Source: Bifidobacterium catenulatum DSM 16992 = JCM 1194 = LMG 11043 (GTDB taxonomy: Bacteria; Actinomycetota; Actinomycetes; Actinomycetales; Bifidobacteriaceae). From it: a DNA stretch of 64,000 bases. The notes below the pieces were generated by a model, which was not told the DNA's origin, ran no database searches, and saw nothing but the letters and a program-made list of their open reading frames with translations. The stretch is taken from assembly GCF_001025195.1 (NCBI RefSeq), contig NZ_AP012325.1:1178001-1242000 (forward strand), read 5' to 3'. This document shows, in pieces, positions 7,303-15,266 of this stretch; position 1 is the first letter of the stretch, and each line of letters opens with the position of its first letter. Made by a program: the position numbers and the translations under genes.

Positions 7303-9741
7303 TCACTGGCTTTCGATTTGCGGAGCTACCCTCCATGTGGAACTCTTTTCACTCTCCCTATCAATACCCGCGATCTTTTTGAGTTGTTTCTCGCAGGCCT
7401 TCATGTATTTCACACTGTTCTTCATGTTCTTCATGCTGCCTTCAATCCCTTTCACAGCCTCATTACGGTCCCGCTTGGCTTGACGTCCTGAACCGAGGGA
7501 GATCCCGCCTTCTTTCTTCACGAGACTCTCAAGCTGCGACATGAACCCCAGTTGCGCTTCAGCCATCCATATCTGTTGACGTATGTACTGGCATATCTCG
7601 GTAACTCTCTGTTTTCCCTGCTCATCATTGAGCAGCACGTTCCGGCAGAACACCGTCAATTTCGCGCACGTATTGAGTACGTATGCGTCCTGATTCGACA
7701 CTATCCACGTGCCTAGTGTGGTGGCGCCTCCACCGGCGGCAGCACCCACCAGTGCGCCGCCACCGGCAATGATGGCCGTACCTCCTGCCACGCCGAGGCC
7801 TCCAGCCGCAAGGGATCCGCCCCCAACCGCGGCCAGACTCGCACTCGTCAACGCGGCTCCGGACAAGCCTGCCACCGTCGATCCCGCCAATACCGGAGCG
7901 ATGGTCGGAGCCAACACAAATGCGGCTCCCCCTGTCGCTGTGATTAGGCACACACTGCCGACAGCACCCACCAGTATTGTCTCATTCACGCCTTTCAGCC
8001 GTTTCTCCTGCCCGGCTATCGCCTTCGCGTATTTTCTGCAACTTCCTTTTTCGAATCCCGGTAATCTATCGCATACCTCATCCAACGTCTCTGAATCGAA
8101 CTTCAGTTTCTTGCCAGTCTTATTTCCGGAACCCTCAGACATAAACTGATACGGCACGAACTGCGAAGCTTCCAACGCCACCAGCTCCTGCCATCCCACT
8201 GCCGAATATGTCTGGATTCTCTGCGCCTCTTCCCTGAGCTCTTCAAAGGAAAATAGCGTGAATTCGGCACTGACGTCTCTCTCCCAATCTTGGAGCCATT
8301 GCTCTTTGCCTGCCCGCAAAGACTTTTTCTTCGTCTGCTCTATATCGGCAAGAAGCGCCTGATACTCGATGGAGACCAACATGTTCGTCTTCGCCAAATC
8401 CATTTCGAAGAATCGCATAACCGAGGAATCATCACCATACCCATTGCCTCGATTCTCAAACCCGGAATATGGGATCGATTGCGCCTTTTTGCGCGCGTTG
8501 GAACTCACCTGATAATCCGTACGCACAGCAAACGCAAACCGAGCGATCCCGACAAAGTTCACGTGCAGAAAGAAATCCTTAACCGCCAACGCTCCTATCT
8601 TCGATTTACCTCCCACGAGCGCGCGGATAACCCCGTCAGCAACGTCAAACAGCGAAAACACTCCCGTCGCAATGGTGACCATCCTTGCAGCGACTGCAGA
8701 CCCATTCGGCAGCAGCGTATCAATCCCAAACCGCATCAGCGACTCACGGTCCAACATCCCCTTCGAACACATTTCATACAGTTTTTGCGCCGTATAGCAT
8801 ACGCATACCAAACATTCGTTGATTATCACAGGCACGGACTGCCTTGCCAGCTCACGTCCCACACCCAGTTCCGCCCTGAGATCGAAGCGCAGATAAATCC
8901 GTTCGCCACCTTCACCAACATCCTTCAGCAGTGTTCCATTAAACAATTTCGACAGCATCTTACGGAACGACCTCTCATCCGCCATCGCGTCTTTGAATAA
9001 CGGCAATGCCGACAACTCCTTCACCAAGGACAACACCGGCCCAGGAGTACCAGTCCCCTTCCCTACTGACCCGCTCGACCCCGCCATATCGCTCACCATA
9101 TGGAAGAACCACCCCACCACGCCAAGCATGAGCTTCTCTTCCAGATTCCCACCAATCAGCTCATCCCGTTCCACAGGCACGGCCAGGAATTCCCCATGCC
9201 GGTCCGTCCCATACACCTTCCCCGTGAACTGCGTCAGGATGGAGAAAGCAAGACCTCCCAAGCTCATGTGATGCGAAAAATCCCGCAAATGATGCTGGTA
9301 TCCGCCGCCGAACTCCTGAGTGGCCTTGTCACCGACGAACGGATGCATCTTCTCAAGGAACCTAATCGCCGATTTCAGATCGTCACCCTTGTATTCCGAA
9401 TCCATCCTCGCTACAGCAATCACGAACGCATCAATCTGACCGCTTCCCCATTCTCTTGCACGATCAAGGTCAAATCGTCCGACCCACAACGAGTCGATGG
9501 CACCCGCGATTACTCCACACCACGATGCCAGCCGATAATAGTTGGCCTGTTTTCCGTCAGATGCTTCCTCGCATTCGACATTGATGACGGTTACCTCGTC
9601 ATCGACTCGTGTTGCGTTCCCTTTTTCTTCTCCACCCGCACAATCGATAAGTTGACCCGGTGCCAAGGCCTCCAGAGTGCAGTCGATTCGGACCTCTTCG
9701 TTGAGCTTTCCCTCCCACTCCGACAGCTCCATAGCGCTCAT
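7303..9741 (-). CDS. Large uncharacterised protein with Gly/Ala-rich membrane block
   Basis: 812 residues, intact, with GAGGAGG just before the ATG. I do not recognise a named family. The N-terminal third has a histidine-rich patch (QHHLRDFSHH at 149-158), then QFTGKVYGTD (171-180) and WFFHMVSDMAGSSGS (211-225). The spaced His/Asp residues could bind metal, but that is inference. Residues about 585-685 are an almost uninterrupted Gly/Ala/Val/Thr block with glycine-zipper spacing, as in pore-forming or membrane-inserting proteins. A Lys/Arg-rich tail follows. There is no signal peptide. The gene is monocistronic and lies between the bcp repeats in a region of remnants, which suggests horizontal transfer. 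A role in defence or toxicity is only a guess. Confidence 0.8.
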   Translation of the reverse strand: MSAMELSEWEGKLNEEVRIDCTLEALAPGQLIDCAGGEEKGNATRVDDEVTVINVECEEASDGKQANYYRLASWCGVIAGAIDSLWVGRFDLDRAREWGSGQIDAFVIAVARMDSEYKGDDLKSAIRFLEKMHPFVGDKATQEFGGGYQHHLRDFSHHMSLGGLAFSILTQFTGKVYGTDRHGEFLAVPVERDELIGGNLEEKLMLGVVGWFFHMVSDMAGSSGSVGKGTGTPGPVLSLVKELSALPLFKDAMADERSFRKMLSKLFNGTLLKDVGEGGERIYLRFDLRAELGVGRELARQSVPVIINECLVCVCYTAQKLYEMCSKGMLDRESLMRFGIDTLLPNGSAVAARMVTIATGVFSLFDVADGVIRALVGGKSKIGALAVKDFFLHVNFVGIARFAFAVRTDYQVSSNARKKAQSIPYSGFENRGNGYGDDSSVMRFFEMDLAKTNMLVSIEYQALLADIEQTKKKSLRAGKEQWLQDWERDVSAEFTLFSFEELREEAQRIQTYSAVGWQELVALEASQFVPYQFMSEGSGNKTGKKLKFDSETLDEVCDRLPGFEKGSCRKYAKAIAGQEKRLKGVNETILVGAVGSVCLITATGGAAFVLAPTIAPVLAGSTVAGLSGAALTSASLAAVGGGSLAAGGLGVAGGTAIIAGGGALVGAAAGGGATTLGTWIVSNQDAYVLNTCAKLTVFCRNVLLNDEQGKQRVTEICQYIRQQIWMAEAQLGFMSQLESLVKKEGGISLGSGRQAKRDRNEAVKGIEGSMKNMKNSVKYMKACEKQLKKIAGIDRESEKSSTWRVAPQIESQ

Positions 9742-9945
9742 GAGACCCTCCTCGCCTTTAAGGAATCACCTTTGTCTTTCAAGTTTATTCTCAAAAACAG
9801 ACAATGAACGGAGCGCAGTTCAGAACATGTTTAGACGCCATGTTTTCGTTTCCCTTCATTAGCCCCATTCGCGATATTCCGGGGGGACGCCAATCCAAAA
9901 ACCTTCAAACCATAATCGGCATCCAACAGGCGCACGCCATATAAA
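9742..9945. other. Intergenic, nothing recognised
   Basis: This stretch lies upstream of the 812-residue gene and must hold its promoter. I see no gene, repeat or clear operator in it. Confidence 0.5.
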
Positions 9946-9980
9946 AGTCGGGCACGACGATCGACACGTCGTGTCCGACT
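9946..9980 (-). terminator. Strong terminator after the sugar-kinase remnant
   Basis: AGTCGGGCACGACG (9946-9959) pairs over 14 bp, with one G-T wobble, with 9967-9980, and the loop is seven bases. Read on the minus strand it is followed by a TTTTAT tract, so it ended the former kinase transcript. Confidence 0.8.
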
Positions 9981-10008
9981 CTTGCTTCGTGTGCTTCTGT
10001 TGATTAGT

Positions 10009-10293
10009 TCAGTGGGTCGGACTGTTTTGCATAACGCTGAGGGTGTTCCATCCCGCGTCCGTGACGCGCAGGACCGACTCGTAGGCCTTGTACTTGCGGT
10101 CGTAGATGGCAGTCTGGTCGATTCTGGGTTCGAATCTTTTGCCCAGCTTCGACATGTGGTCGAACGCTTCTTGGAAATCCTTGTACAAGCCGGTTCCCAC
10201 GGCGGAGCACATCGCGTCGCCAAGGCCGCCGAGCTCGTTTACTGCGACGTTTTCGACAGGGATGCCCAGCACGTCGGCAAAGACAAAACATCA
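10009..10293 (-). pseudogene. C-terminal remnant of an FGGY sugar kinase
   Basis: About 90 residues remain. The stretch FADVLGIPVENVAVNELGGLGDAM and the later YDRKYKAYE match the C-terminal ATP-binding part of FGGY kinases such as xylulokinase or ribulokinase. Upstream the same frame meets two TGA codons (about 10297-10302), and the catalytic N-terminal domain, about 400 residues, is absent. The native terminator is still in place downstream. It shows that a carbohydrate locus was deleted here. Confidence 0.75.
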
Positions 10294-10316
10294 TCACCTC
10301 GATGTGCATTGCCCTC

Positions 10317-10498
10317 ATCTCACTTATGCATGGCAGATTCACGGACTTGTCCGGAGGCTTCTCGCTTATATATGGCAGGCCAGTCTGCCGAAACAGTAGG
10401 TAGGGGGTATGAAAAGCTTCATTTTTGAGGAACAGGCTGCCATATATAAGCGAAATACCTCCCGTCGCATCCCGAAATCTGCCATACATAGGCGAGAT
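10317..10498. repeat. Four copies of a 22-bp motif in inverted pairs
   Basis: The core CGCTTATATATGGCAG occurs four times with small changes: 10317-10338 and 10359-10380 on the plus strand, then 10435-10456 and 10477-10498 on the minus strand. The arrangement is almost symmetric about position 10406. No coding function is evident, although the copies read as ISEM/YGS-like peptides in one frame. It could be a MITE-like remnant, a protein-binding array or a structured RNA. Confidence 0.75.
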
Positions 10499-10746
10499 AC
10501 AGCCTGCTTTGCTCAGCACAAGGCCGACAGATCCAGAAAATGCGCACGATGACACGTTTCAAACCATACTTCGCGCAGGATCTTTTTCCGATTTGTTCCC
10601 TTGACAGGTCTGACACCTACTGCTTGGGCAGTTCGCGGCGGCGCGCAACGAGTCAACGAACTGTGCACACGCAAAGGCGGGTATGATGACGTTTATTCTC
10701 ACTTGGTATCGGCACTTGAAATCCGAAGAACAGTAAGGAGATAATC
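10499..10746. other. bcp upstream region
   Basis: It holds TTGACA near 10600 and TATGAT near 10682, but not at promoter spacing to each other. TATGAT is the likelier -10 for bcp. Nothing else was recognised. Confidence 0.35.
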
Positions 10747-11280
10747 ATGTCCGACATCAATCCGTCAGTAGCCTCGGCAGCACAGAACCCTCCTGCATCC
10801 GCACGACTCGAAGCAGGACTAACGGCCCCGGACTTTACACTTCCCAGCGACAACGGCGGTAGCGTCACGCTCTCCGCATTGCGCGGCCAAAATATCATCC
10901 TATACTTCTACCCTGCCGCGATGACTCCCGGCTGCACCACCGAGGCCTGCGACTTCCGCGACAACCTCGCACGCCTAAGCTCCCGCGGATTCACAGTGCT
11001 CGGCGTTTCGAAGGATCCGATGGACAAGCTTATCCGATTCCGCGAGCGCGACCATTTGACGTTCCCTCTGTTGTCGGATGCTGATTTGACCGTGCATCGT
11101 TTGTATGGTGCGTACGGTGAGAAGAAATTGTATGGCAAGGTTTACGAGGGTGTGATTCGTTCGACTTTTGTGATTGATGGTGATGGGGTGATTCGTGTTG
11201 CCCGATACAACGTGCGTGCGAAGGGTCATGTTGATTCTTTGCTGCGTGCGCTTGACAAGCTCGATGGTTCTGTTTTCTAG
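10747..11280 (+). CDS. bcp: Thioredoxin-dependent thiol peroxidase (Bcp/PrxQ)
   Basis: 177 residues. An atypical 2-Cys peroxiredoxin with PGCTTEACDFR: Cys63 is the peroxidatic residue and Cys68 the PrxQ-type resolving residue. It reduces H2O2 and organic peroxides in the cytosol with electrons from thioredoxin, which matters in a catalase-free anaerobe. AAGGAG lies eight bases before the ATG. The gene is a visible mosaic: up to about 11053 the third codon positions are C-rich, and from there to the stop they are T/G-rich. The switch coincides with the start of the direct repeat. Confidence 0.92.
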   Translation: MSDINPSVASAAQNPPASARLEAGLTAPDFTLPSDNGGSVTLSALRGQNIILYFYPAAMTPGCTTEACDFRDNLARLSSRGFTVLGVSKDPMDKLIRFRERDHLTFPLLSDADLTVHRLYGAYGEKKLYGKVYEGVIRSTFVIDGDGVIRVARYNVRAKGHVDSLLRALDKLDGSVF

Positions 11281-11318
11281 TCTGGAGTGCATTGTTGCTT
11301 TTAGATCAGTTTTTCATG
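11053..11318 (+). repeat. Direct repeat, right copy (bcp 3' end plus flank)
   Basis: Partner of 6891-7158. It covers the last third of the intact bcp and about 38 bp beyond the stop. Confidence 0.85.
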
Positions 11319-11655
11319 CGAATGACATAAGCAGCGTCAGTAGCGGTTAGATGCCGAATTCCTGATAGCGGTCGTGCAGTGTGCCGATGTCTTCAAACAT
11401 GGGCTCTTCAGCGAGCCTTTCGAGAGTCTCGTAACTGCGCGGAGCACGGCCTCGTAAAAGAAGAGAAAAAGCGCGATGAGACTCAGACCTTCGACAATAA
11501 ATCATCGTCTTCCGACATGTCAGCCCACGGCTCGCGTGTACGGTTTGCTTGATCGTGTTGGCGATGCGTTGGCTGAGGAGCGTGAACGTTTGGAATTGAA
11601 GGCGATTGAAATGACGCGGCGCAATAATGAGCAGACGGTTGCGGGAAGGCATCGC
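11319..11655. other. Intergenic with weak coding remnants
   Basis: Read on the minus strand, 11350-11460 gives a short peptide-like stretch (SYETLERLAEEPMFEDIGTL). On the plus strand, 11540-11640 reads as DRVGDALAEERERLELK. Both look like gene ends, but I cannot name them. The second resembles AGEVLAEERARR encoded near 7200, just beyond the left bcp repeat. Confidence 0.3.
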
Positions 11656-12165
11656 ATGATGAGGCGCGCCGACCGTGAGGTGGCCGATCCGCAGCAGGTC
11701 GAGGCGATTATCGCAACATGCAAGATCGTGAGTCTTGCGTACACCGATGCGGAGGGCATCACCATCGTGCCGTTGAATTTCGGATACGTGTTCGACACGG
11801 AATCCAATCATCTCACCTTGTATTTCCATGGTTCTGCGACCGGACGTAAGATGGACGCTGTCAAGGCCGCGGGCAACGCGCTTCCTGTAGCATTCGAAAT
11901 GGCGACTGACTGCGAGGTGGTCGAGGGGCGCACGCTGTGCAATTGGGGCGAGGCGTTCAAGTCGATCGTTGGCAATGGTACCGCGTCCATCATCGACAAT
12001 CTTGACGAGGCGCGCCAGGGGCTCGCACTGCTGATGAAGCAGCAGGCCGGCATGGAACATGTGGAGTTCACCGATCAGCAGGTACGCGCCGTCACCGTAT
12101 GGAAGGTGGAAGCGGACTACCTCACCGCCAAAGTGCGCGAAAAGCCCCAGCCGCATATGCACTGA
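11656..12165 (+). CDS. Pyridoxamine-oxidase-like flavoprotein, Nim family
   Basis: 169 residues. It begins MMRRADREVADPQ, the usual opening of the NimA/PPOX-related FMN-binding split-barrel proteins, continues with VSLAYTDAEG and VPLNFGYVF (the flavin-binding region), and carries LTLYFHGSATGRK further on. Members bind FMN and include 5-nitroimidazole reductases, though most are of unknown substrate. I prefer 11656 because GGAAGG lies six bases upstream and the family starts there; the frame is open back to 11476. Remnants lie on both sides. Confidence 0.8.
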   Translation: MMRRADREVADPQQVEAIIATCKIVSLAYTDAEGITIVPLNFGYVFDTESNHLTLYFHGSATGRKMDAVKAAGNALPVAFEMATDCEVVEGRTLCNWGEAFKSIVGNGTASIIDNLDEARQGLALLMKQQAGMEHVEFTDQQVRAVTVWKVEADYLTAKVREKPQPHMH

Positions 12166-12173
12166 AACCCCGA

Positions 12174-12344
12174 GGCGGTGGTGCTATCATCCCCGGCAAA
12201 AGGGCTAACCTGGTAATGGTAAATCCCAACCATCAGTTTGTTGTCGATGCGAATGCGTTGTTGGGACGCAATCCCATTAGTGCGTTCGACGGCGCCAAAC
12301 TAGATGGCGTGATTTCCCGCACGATCATTGGCGGCAGACCGTAG
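12174..12344 (+). pseudogene. C-terminal remnant of a dihydroorotase/allantoinase-type amidohydrolase
   Basis: About 57 residues remain: GGGAIIPGKRANLVMVNP, then a stretch ending in LLGRNPISAFDGAKLDG and TIIGGRP. This matches the end of cyclic amidohydrolases (GxIxPGKDADLV and later NPYTPFxGxxLxG). The metal-binding barrel is absent. It starts directly after the Nim stop, so a deletion joined the two. Confidence 0.7.
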
Positions 12345-12942
12345 ATTTCGACATGCCCGGCAATCCGGCGAATTTGATCAGTCGCCCATGATTGTTCATG
12401 GATGGTCGCGCCGCAAACGACGTGTTGAACGACGGCATCGCCATAGCACGAGAATGTCACCATAATCCCGATACAGATGGCCCGCATGTGGTCACCGGTC
12501 CGATTGCCGTACCGAAAGCCACCCAGGTGATCTGCCGGCAATCACTCCGACCACGTTGGCGCCGCGCTTCCCTACGGTGTGATCTCCACCCGCCACGCGC
12601 GTGGAGTGCTGGCAGGATCCGAGGATTTCGACATTCACGGTCTGATTGATCTCGCCAAAGAACTCTATAAGGGAATGGAATAACAGATGGTTTCCTCAAC
12701 AAACAATCATGCAGCAAGATAGCAACACCACCCAGGCGACGGATCGCACCAAAAGGGACGCTCTCTCCTTCGGCGCGAAGCAAATCGCAATCATGACTGA
12801 AGTGGGACTCATCGCCGGTTCCCTACATTGCCTACGTTGACGACCATGCCGTTGGCGCGGCTGATCTACCCGTGTTTCCGCCGTATCATCCATCCGACTC
12901 GCGCATAACCGTCCATACGGGAATCCGCGAACGCAAGTAAAT
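12345..12942. pseudogene. Decayed coding sequence, several fragments
   Basis: No intact gene is present. Pieces that read like protein include NDVLNDGIAIARECHHNPDT then VVTGPIAV (about 12418-12530), YGVISTRHARGVLAGSEDF then IHGLIDLAKELYKGME (about 12570-12681), the start of a possible membrane protein MQQDSNTTQATDRTKRDALS... (12709-12840, cut at a stop), and ADLPVFPPYHPSDSRITV (about 12865-12942). I cannot assign families. Their position after an amidohydrolase end suggests a deleted nucleobase or amide-use locus. Confidence 0.45.
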
Positions 12943-13012
12943 GTCGCTTCCGTCAATCGCCGACCGCAAGAGGCGTTCATGGAGCGGCGGATTTCCTTAT
13001 ATTCCAACAGAA

Positions 13013-13052
13013 CCCGTACTGTTATGCGACATGCAATAACAGTACGGGTTTT
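13013..13052 (+). terminator. Perfect hairpin with T-run, terminator or operator
   Basis: CCCGTACTGTTAT (13013-13025) pairs perfectly with 13036-13048 around ten bases, followed by TTTT. It has the shape of an intrinsic terminator closing the decayed region. Its arms also contain the ACTGTTAT half-site found in the gntR operator downstream. Confidence 0.65.
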
Positions 13053-13060
13053 CTGTGTTA

Positions 13061-13106
13061 CTGTTATATATAACAGCTAAACAGTTTGCATCTAACTGTT
13101 CAGCTG
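13061..13106. promoter_or_regulatory. Probable GntR operator array
   Basis: CTGTTATATATAACAG at 13061-13076 is a perfect 16-bp palindrome. CAGCTAAACAGT (13074-13085) and ACTGTTCAGCTG (13095-13106) form a second 12-bp inverted repeat with one mismatch. Both lie 45-90 bp before the gntR start, where autoregulators of the YtrA type bind. TTGCAT and GATATA near 13085-13112 could be promoter elements. Confidence 0.6.
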
Positions 13107-13149
13107 GGAGATATATCACCTACGAAACATACAGAAAAAGAGGCACAGA

Positions 13150-13527
13150 TTGAAGCTGATCATCTCATCCGTGTCCGGAGAACCGATTTACGAGCAGATC
13201 AAGAACCAAATCAGGTCCGCGATCATGTCGGGTGAGCTTATGGCAGGCGAGGCGCTTCCCTCACTGCGCAAGCTCGCCAAGGAACTGCGCGTCAGCGTGC
13301 TCACCGTGACCAGAGCGTATAACGAACTGGCTGACGAGGGGCTCGTGGAGAACGTGCAGGGCAAAGGCACGTTCGTGATGGAACGAGGCAACGAACTCAT
13401 GAGGGAACGTGCGCGCGAACACATCATGGACAAGCTCCGTGAAGTTTCCATCGAGGCCAAAGCCGCCAACATCAGCCTGCTTGATCTGCTTGGCATGTTC
13501 GAGAAAGCATACAGGGAACAATCATGA
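13150..13527 (+). CDS. GntR-family regulator, YtrA subfamily
   Basis: 125 residues, typical of the short YtrA group: a winged helix-turn-helix at about 10-75 (EPIYEQIKNQIRSAIMSGEL, LPSLRKLAKELRVS and VTRAYNELADEGLVENVQGK), then a short helical dimerisation tail instead of an effector domain. The start is TTG with AAAGAGG eight bases upstream. It overlaps the ABC ATPase gene by ATGA, so the two are co-translated. Known members repress their own ABC-transporter operon and respond to cell-wall antibiotics; that role is inferred here. Confidence 0.9.
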   Translation: MKLIISSVSGEPIYEQIKNQIRSAIMSGELMAGEALPSLRKLAKELRVSVLTVTRAYNELADEGLVENVQGKGTFVMERGNELMRERAREHIMDKLREVSIEAKAANISLLDLLGMFEKAYREQS

Positions 13528-14456
13528 ACGATTCCTCACTCCCCCAAGGGACACGACCAACCTTGGCCTTGAGCGTAACCGGATTGACGAAGCATTATGA
13601 TTCCGGCTTCACATTAGATGACGTGACCTTCGACCTGCCGTCCGGCTACATCATGGGTCTGGTCGGTCCGAACGGCGCCGGCAAATCCACGTTGATCAAA
13701 CTGATCCTCAATATGACCACGCGAGACGCGGGACGAATCGAAGTGCTCGGCCTTGACGCGATGGCCGATGAGGAGCGGGTCAAAGAGCAGCTGGGCGTAG
13801 TGCTCGACAGCAGCTATTTTATCGAATACATGACGGTCGACGCGGTGGAACGGACAAGCAGACCAATGTACCCGCTGTGGGACCACAATCTGTTCGACAC
13901 ATACCTCAGACAGTTCGGACTCGGACGGAACAAGAAGATCAAGGACCTGTCGCGCGGCATGCAGATGAAGCTCATGCTCGCCGTGGCGTTGAGCCACGAT
14001 GCGAAACTGCTGATTCTCGACGAGCCGACCAGCGGTCTGGACGTACTGTCCCGCGACGAGCTCATGGACATCCTGTCCGATTATGTTGCGGATGGCGAAC
14101 ACAGCGTAATCTTCTCCACGCATATCACCGCCGATTTGGAGCGTTGCGCGGATTTCCTCACGTATATCACGCACGGCATGCTGTATTACAGCGGGCCGAA
14201 AGACGAGTTCGAAGACGCGTTCCGTCTGATCAAGGGCGGGCCGGATGAGCTTACGGATGGTCTACAGCGGGCAATGGTCGGCATCCGCACATACGCAACT
14301 GGCTTCGACGCGTTGGTCCGCACGCAGGACATCCCACACATCGGCAGCACCGACGGTCTCCTGACACAGCATGCTTCGATTGAGGATGTGATCAGACTGA
14401 CCAATGCCACGGAACATACGGCAATCAGTAATACCAACGAAGGAGACGTACGATGA
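13524..14456 (+). CDS. ABC transporter ATP-binding protein
   Basis: 310 residues with a complete nucleotide-binding domain: Walker A GPNGAGKST, signature LSRGMQMKL, Walker B LLILDEPTSGLD, and the switch His in FSTHI. It is followed by a C-terminal region of about 90 residues. It pairs with the membrane protein downstream, overlapping by ATGA, and with the GntR regulator upstream. The layout resembles Firmicute ytrAB-type systems. The substrate is unknown; export or envelope stress is likely. Confidence 0.9.
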   Translation: MNDSSLPQGTRPTLALSVTGLTKHYDSGFTLDDVTFDLPSGYIMGLVGPNGAGKSTLIKLILNMTTRDAGRIEVLGLDAMADEERVKEQLGVVLDSSYFIEYMTVDAVERTSRPMYPLWDHNLFDTYLRQFGLGRNKKIKDLSRGMQMKLMLAVALSHDAKLLILDEPTSGLDVLSRDELMDILSDYVADGEHSVIFSTHITADLERCADFLTYITHGMLYYSGPKDEFEDAFRLIKGGPDELTDGLQRAMVGIRTYATGFDALVRTQDIPHIGSTDGLLTQHASIEDVIRLTNATEHTAISNTNEGDVR

Positions 14457-15169
14457 ATACGACAGCGAACGCGGACGCCATGACCGCCATCCTTAGGCAG
14501 ATTTCCTTGGACCGGAACCGCACCATCAGCTACGGGCGGTCGTACATAGCCATCTTCTTCGCGTACGTTCCAGGTTTCACATGCCTGATGGCGGCCACAG
14601 GGTCCACTCTCGACAGCGTTGCGGGAGCCGCCATCGGCGGGGCGGCCTCCGGCTTCCTGATGCTTAATATCACCCTGTTCTCCTATGAACAAATGAACAA
14701 CCATCATTGGATGAACGGCATCGTGCCCATCAACCGCAACCACCAGATCCTCGGACGATTCGCATTCCTTATCGCCTGCGATCTGGTGGCGGGATTGGAA
14801 GTGGCCGTCAGTATCGCCTGCGCCGGCATCATCATGCACGAGCCAGTTAAAGTAACGGATGCGATCGGCCTCGCCGCGATGACCGTGCTGACCCTCGTGC
14901 TACTCAACGCCATCGTGCAGCCGTTCCTGTACCGATTCTCCCCTTATCGTGCCATGGCCGCCATTATTCTGAGCATCGGCGTGATCGTGGGCACGGTCAT
15001 CGGACTGCGCAAGGCATTGCCGGAATTCGGAAAGACCGTCGAACAGCTGGCCGAGGCGATCAGCCGGCACCAAGCCATTGCATTAGCGGCATTCTTGATC
15101 ATCGACGTACTCGCCTTGGCGTTCTCCAGCAAGATATCGCTGCATATTTACGGTAGCAAGGACATCTGA
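14453..15169 (+). CDS. ABC-2-type membrane permease
   Basis: 238 residues with six predicted hydrophobic segments, starting with ISYGRSYIAIFFAYVPGFTC and ending with an ALAAFLIIDVLALAF helix. It has no ATPase motif. It is the third gene of the overlapping gntR-ATPase-permease operon and would form the channel with the ATPase. It is probably a dimer of this single permease, since no second membrane gene follows. The substrate is unknown. Confidence 0.8.
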   Translation: MNTTANADAMTAILRQISLDRNRTISYGRSYIAIFFAYVPGFTCLMAATGSTLDSVAGAAIGGAASGFLMLNITLFSYEQMNNHHWMNGIVPINRNHQILGRFAFLIACDLVAGLEVAVSIACAGIIMHEPVKVTDAIGLAAMTVLTLVLLNAIVQPFLYRFSPYRAMAAIILSIGVIVGTVIGLRKALPEFGKTVEQLAEAISRHQAIALAAFLIIDVLALAFSSKISLHIYGSKDI

Positions 15170-15203
15170 ACCGAGCCAGCCGGCAGACTCTTATGGAGAA
15201 CGG

Positions 15204-15239
15204 ATTTGGGGTCTTCCGAATCAACGGAAAGCCCCAAAT
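15204..15239. terminator. Bidirectional terminator
   Basis: ATTTGGGG (15204-15211) pairs with CCCCAAAT (15232-15239), and inside it TTCCG pairs with CGGAA. It lies between the converging ABC permease and HAD genes. Confidence 0.7.
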
Positions 15240-15266
15240 GCATGTATCCCCGTACGACACCGGTTC

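Noticed and set aside
6891..11318. Island inserted by an integrase into the 3' end of bcp
   Set aside because: No integrase gene is present, and the fragment lies upstream of the intact gene, the reverse of the arrangement such integration gives.
11347..12162. 271-codon minus-strand frame opposite the Nim-family gene
   Set aside because: The plus strand encodes a recognisable FMN-binding protein over most of it; only the last 100 bp or so of the minus frame could be a remnant.
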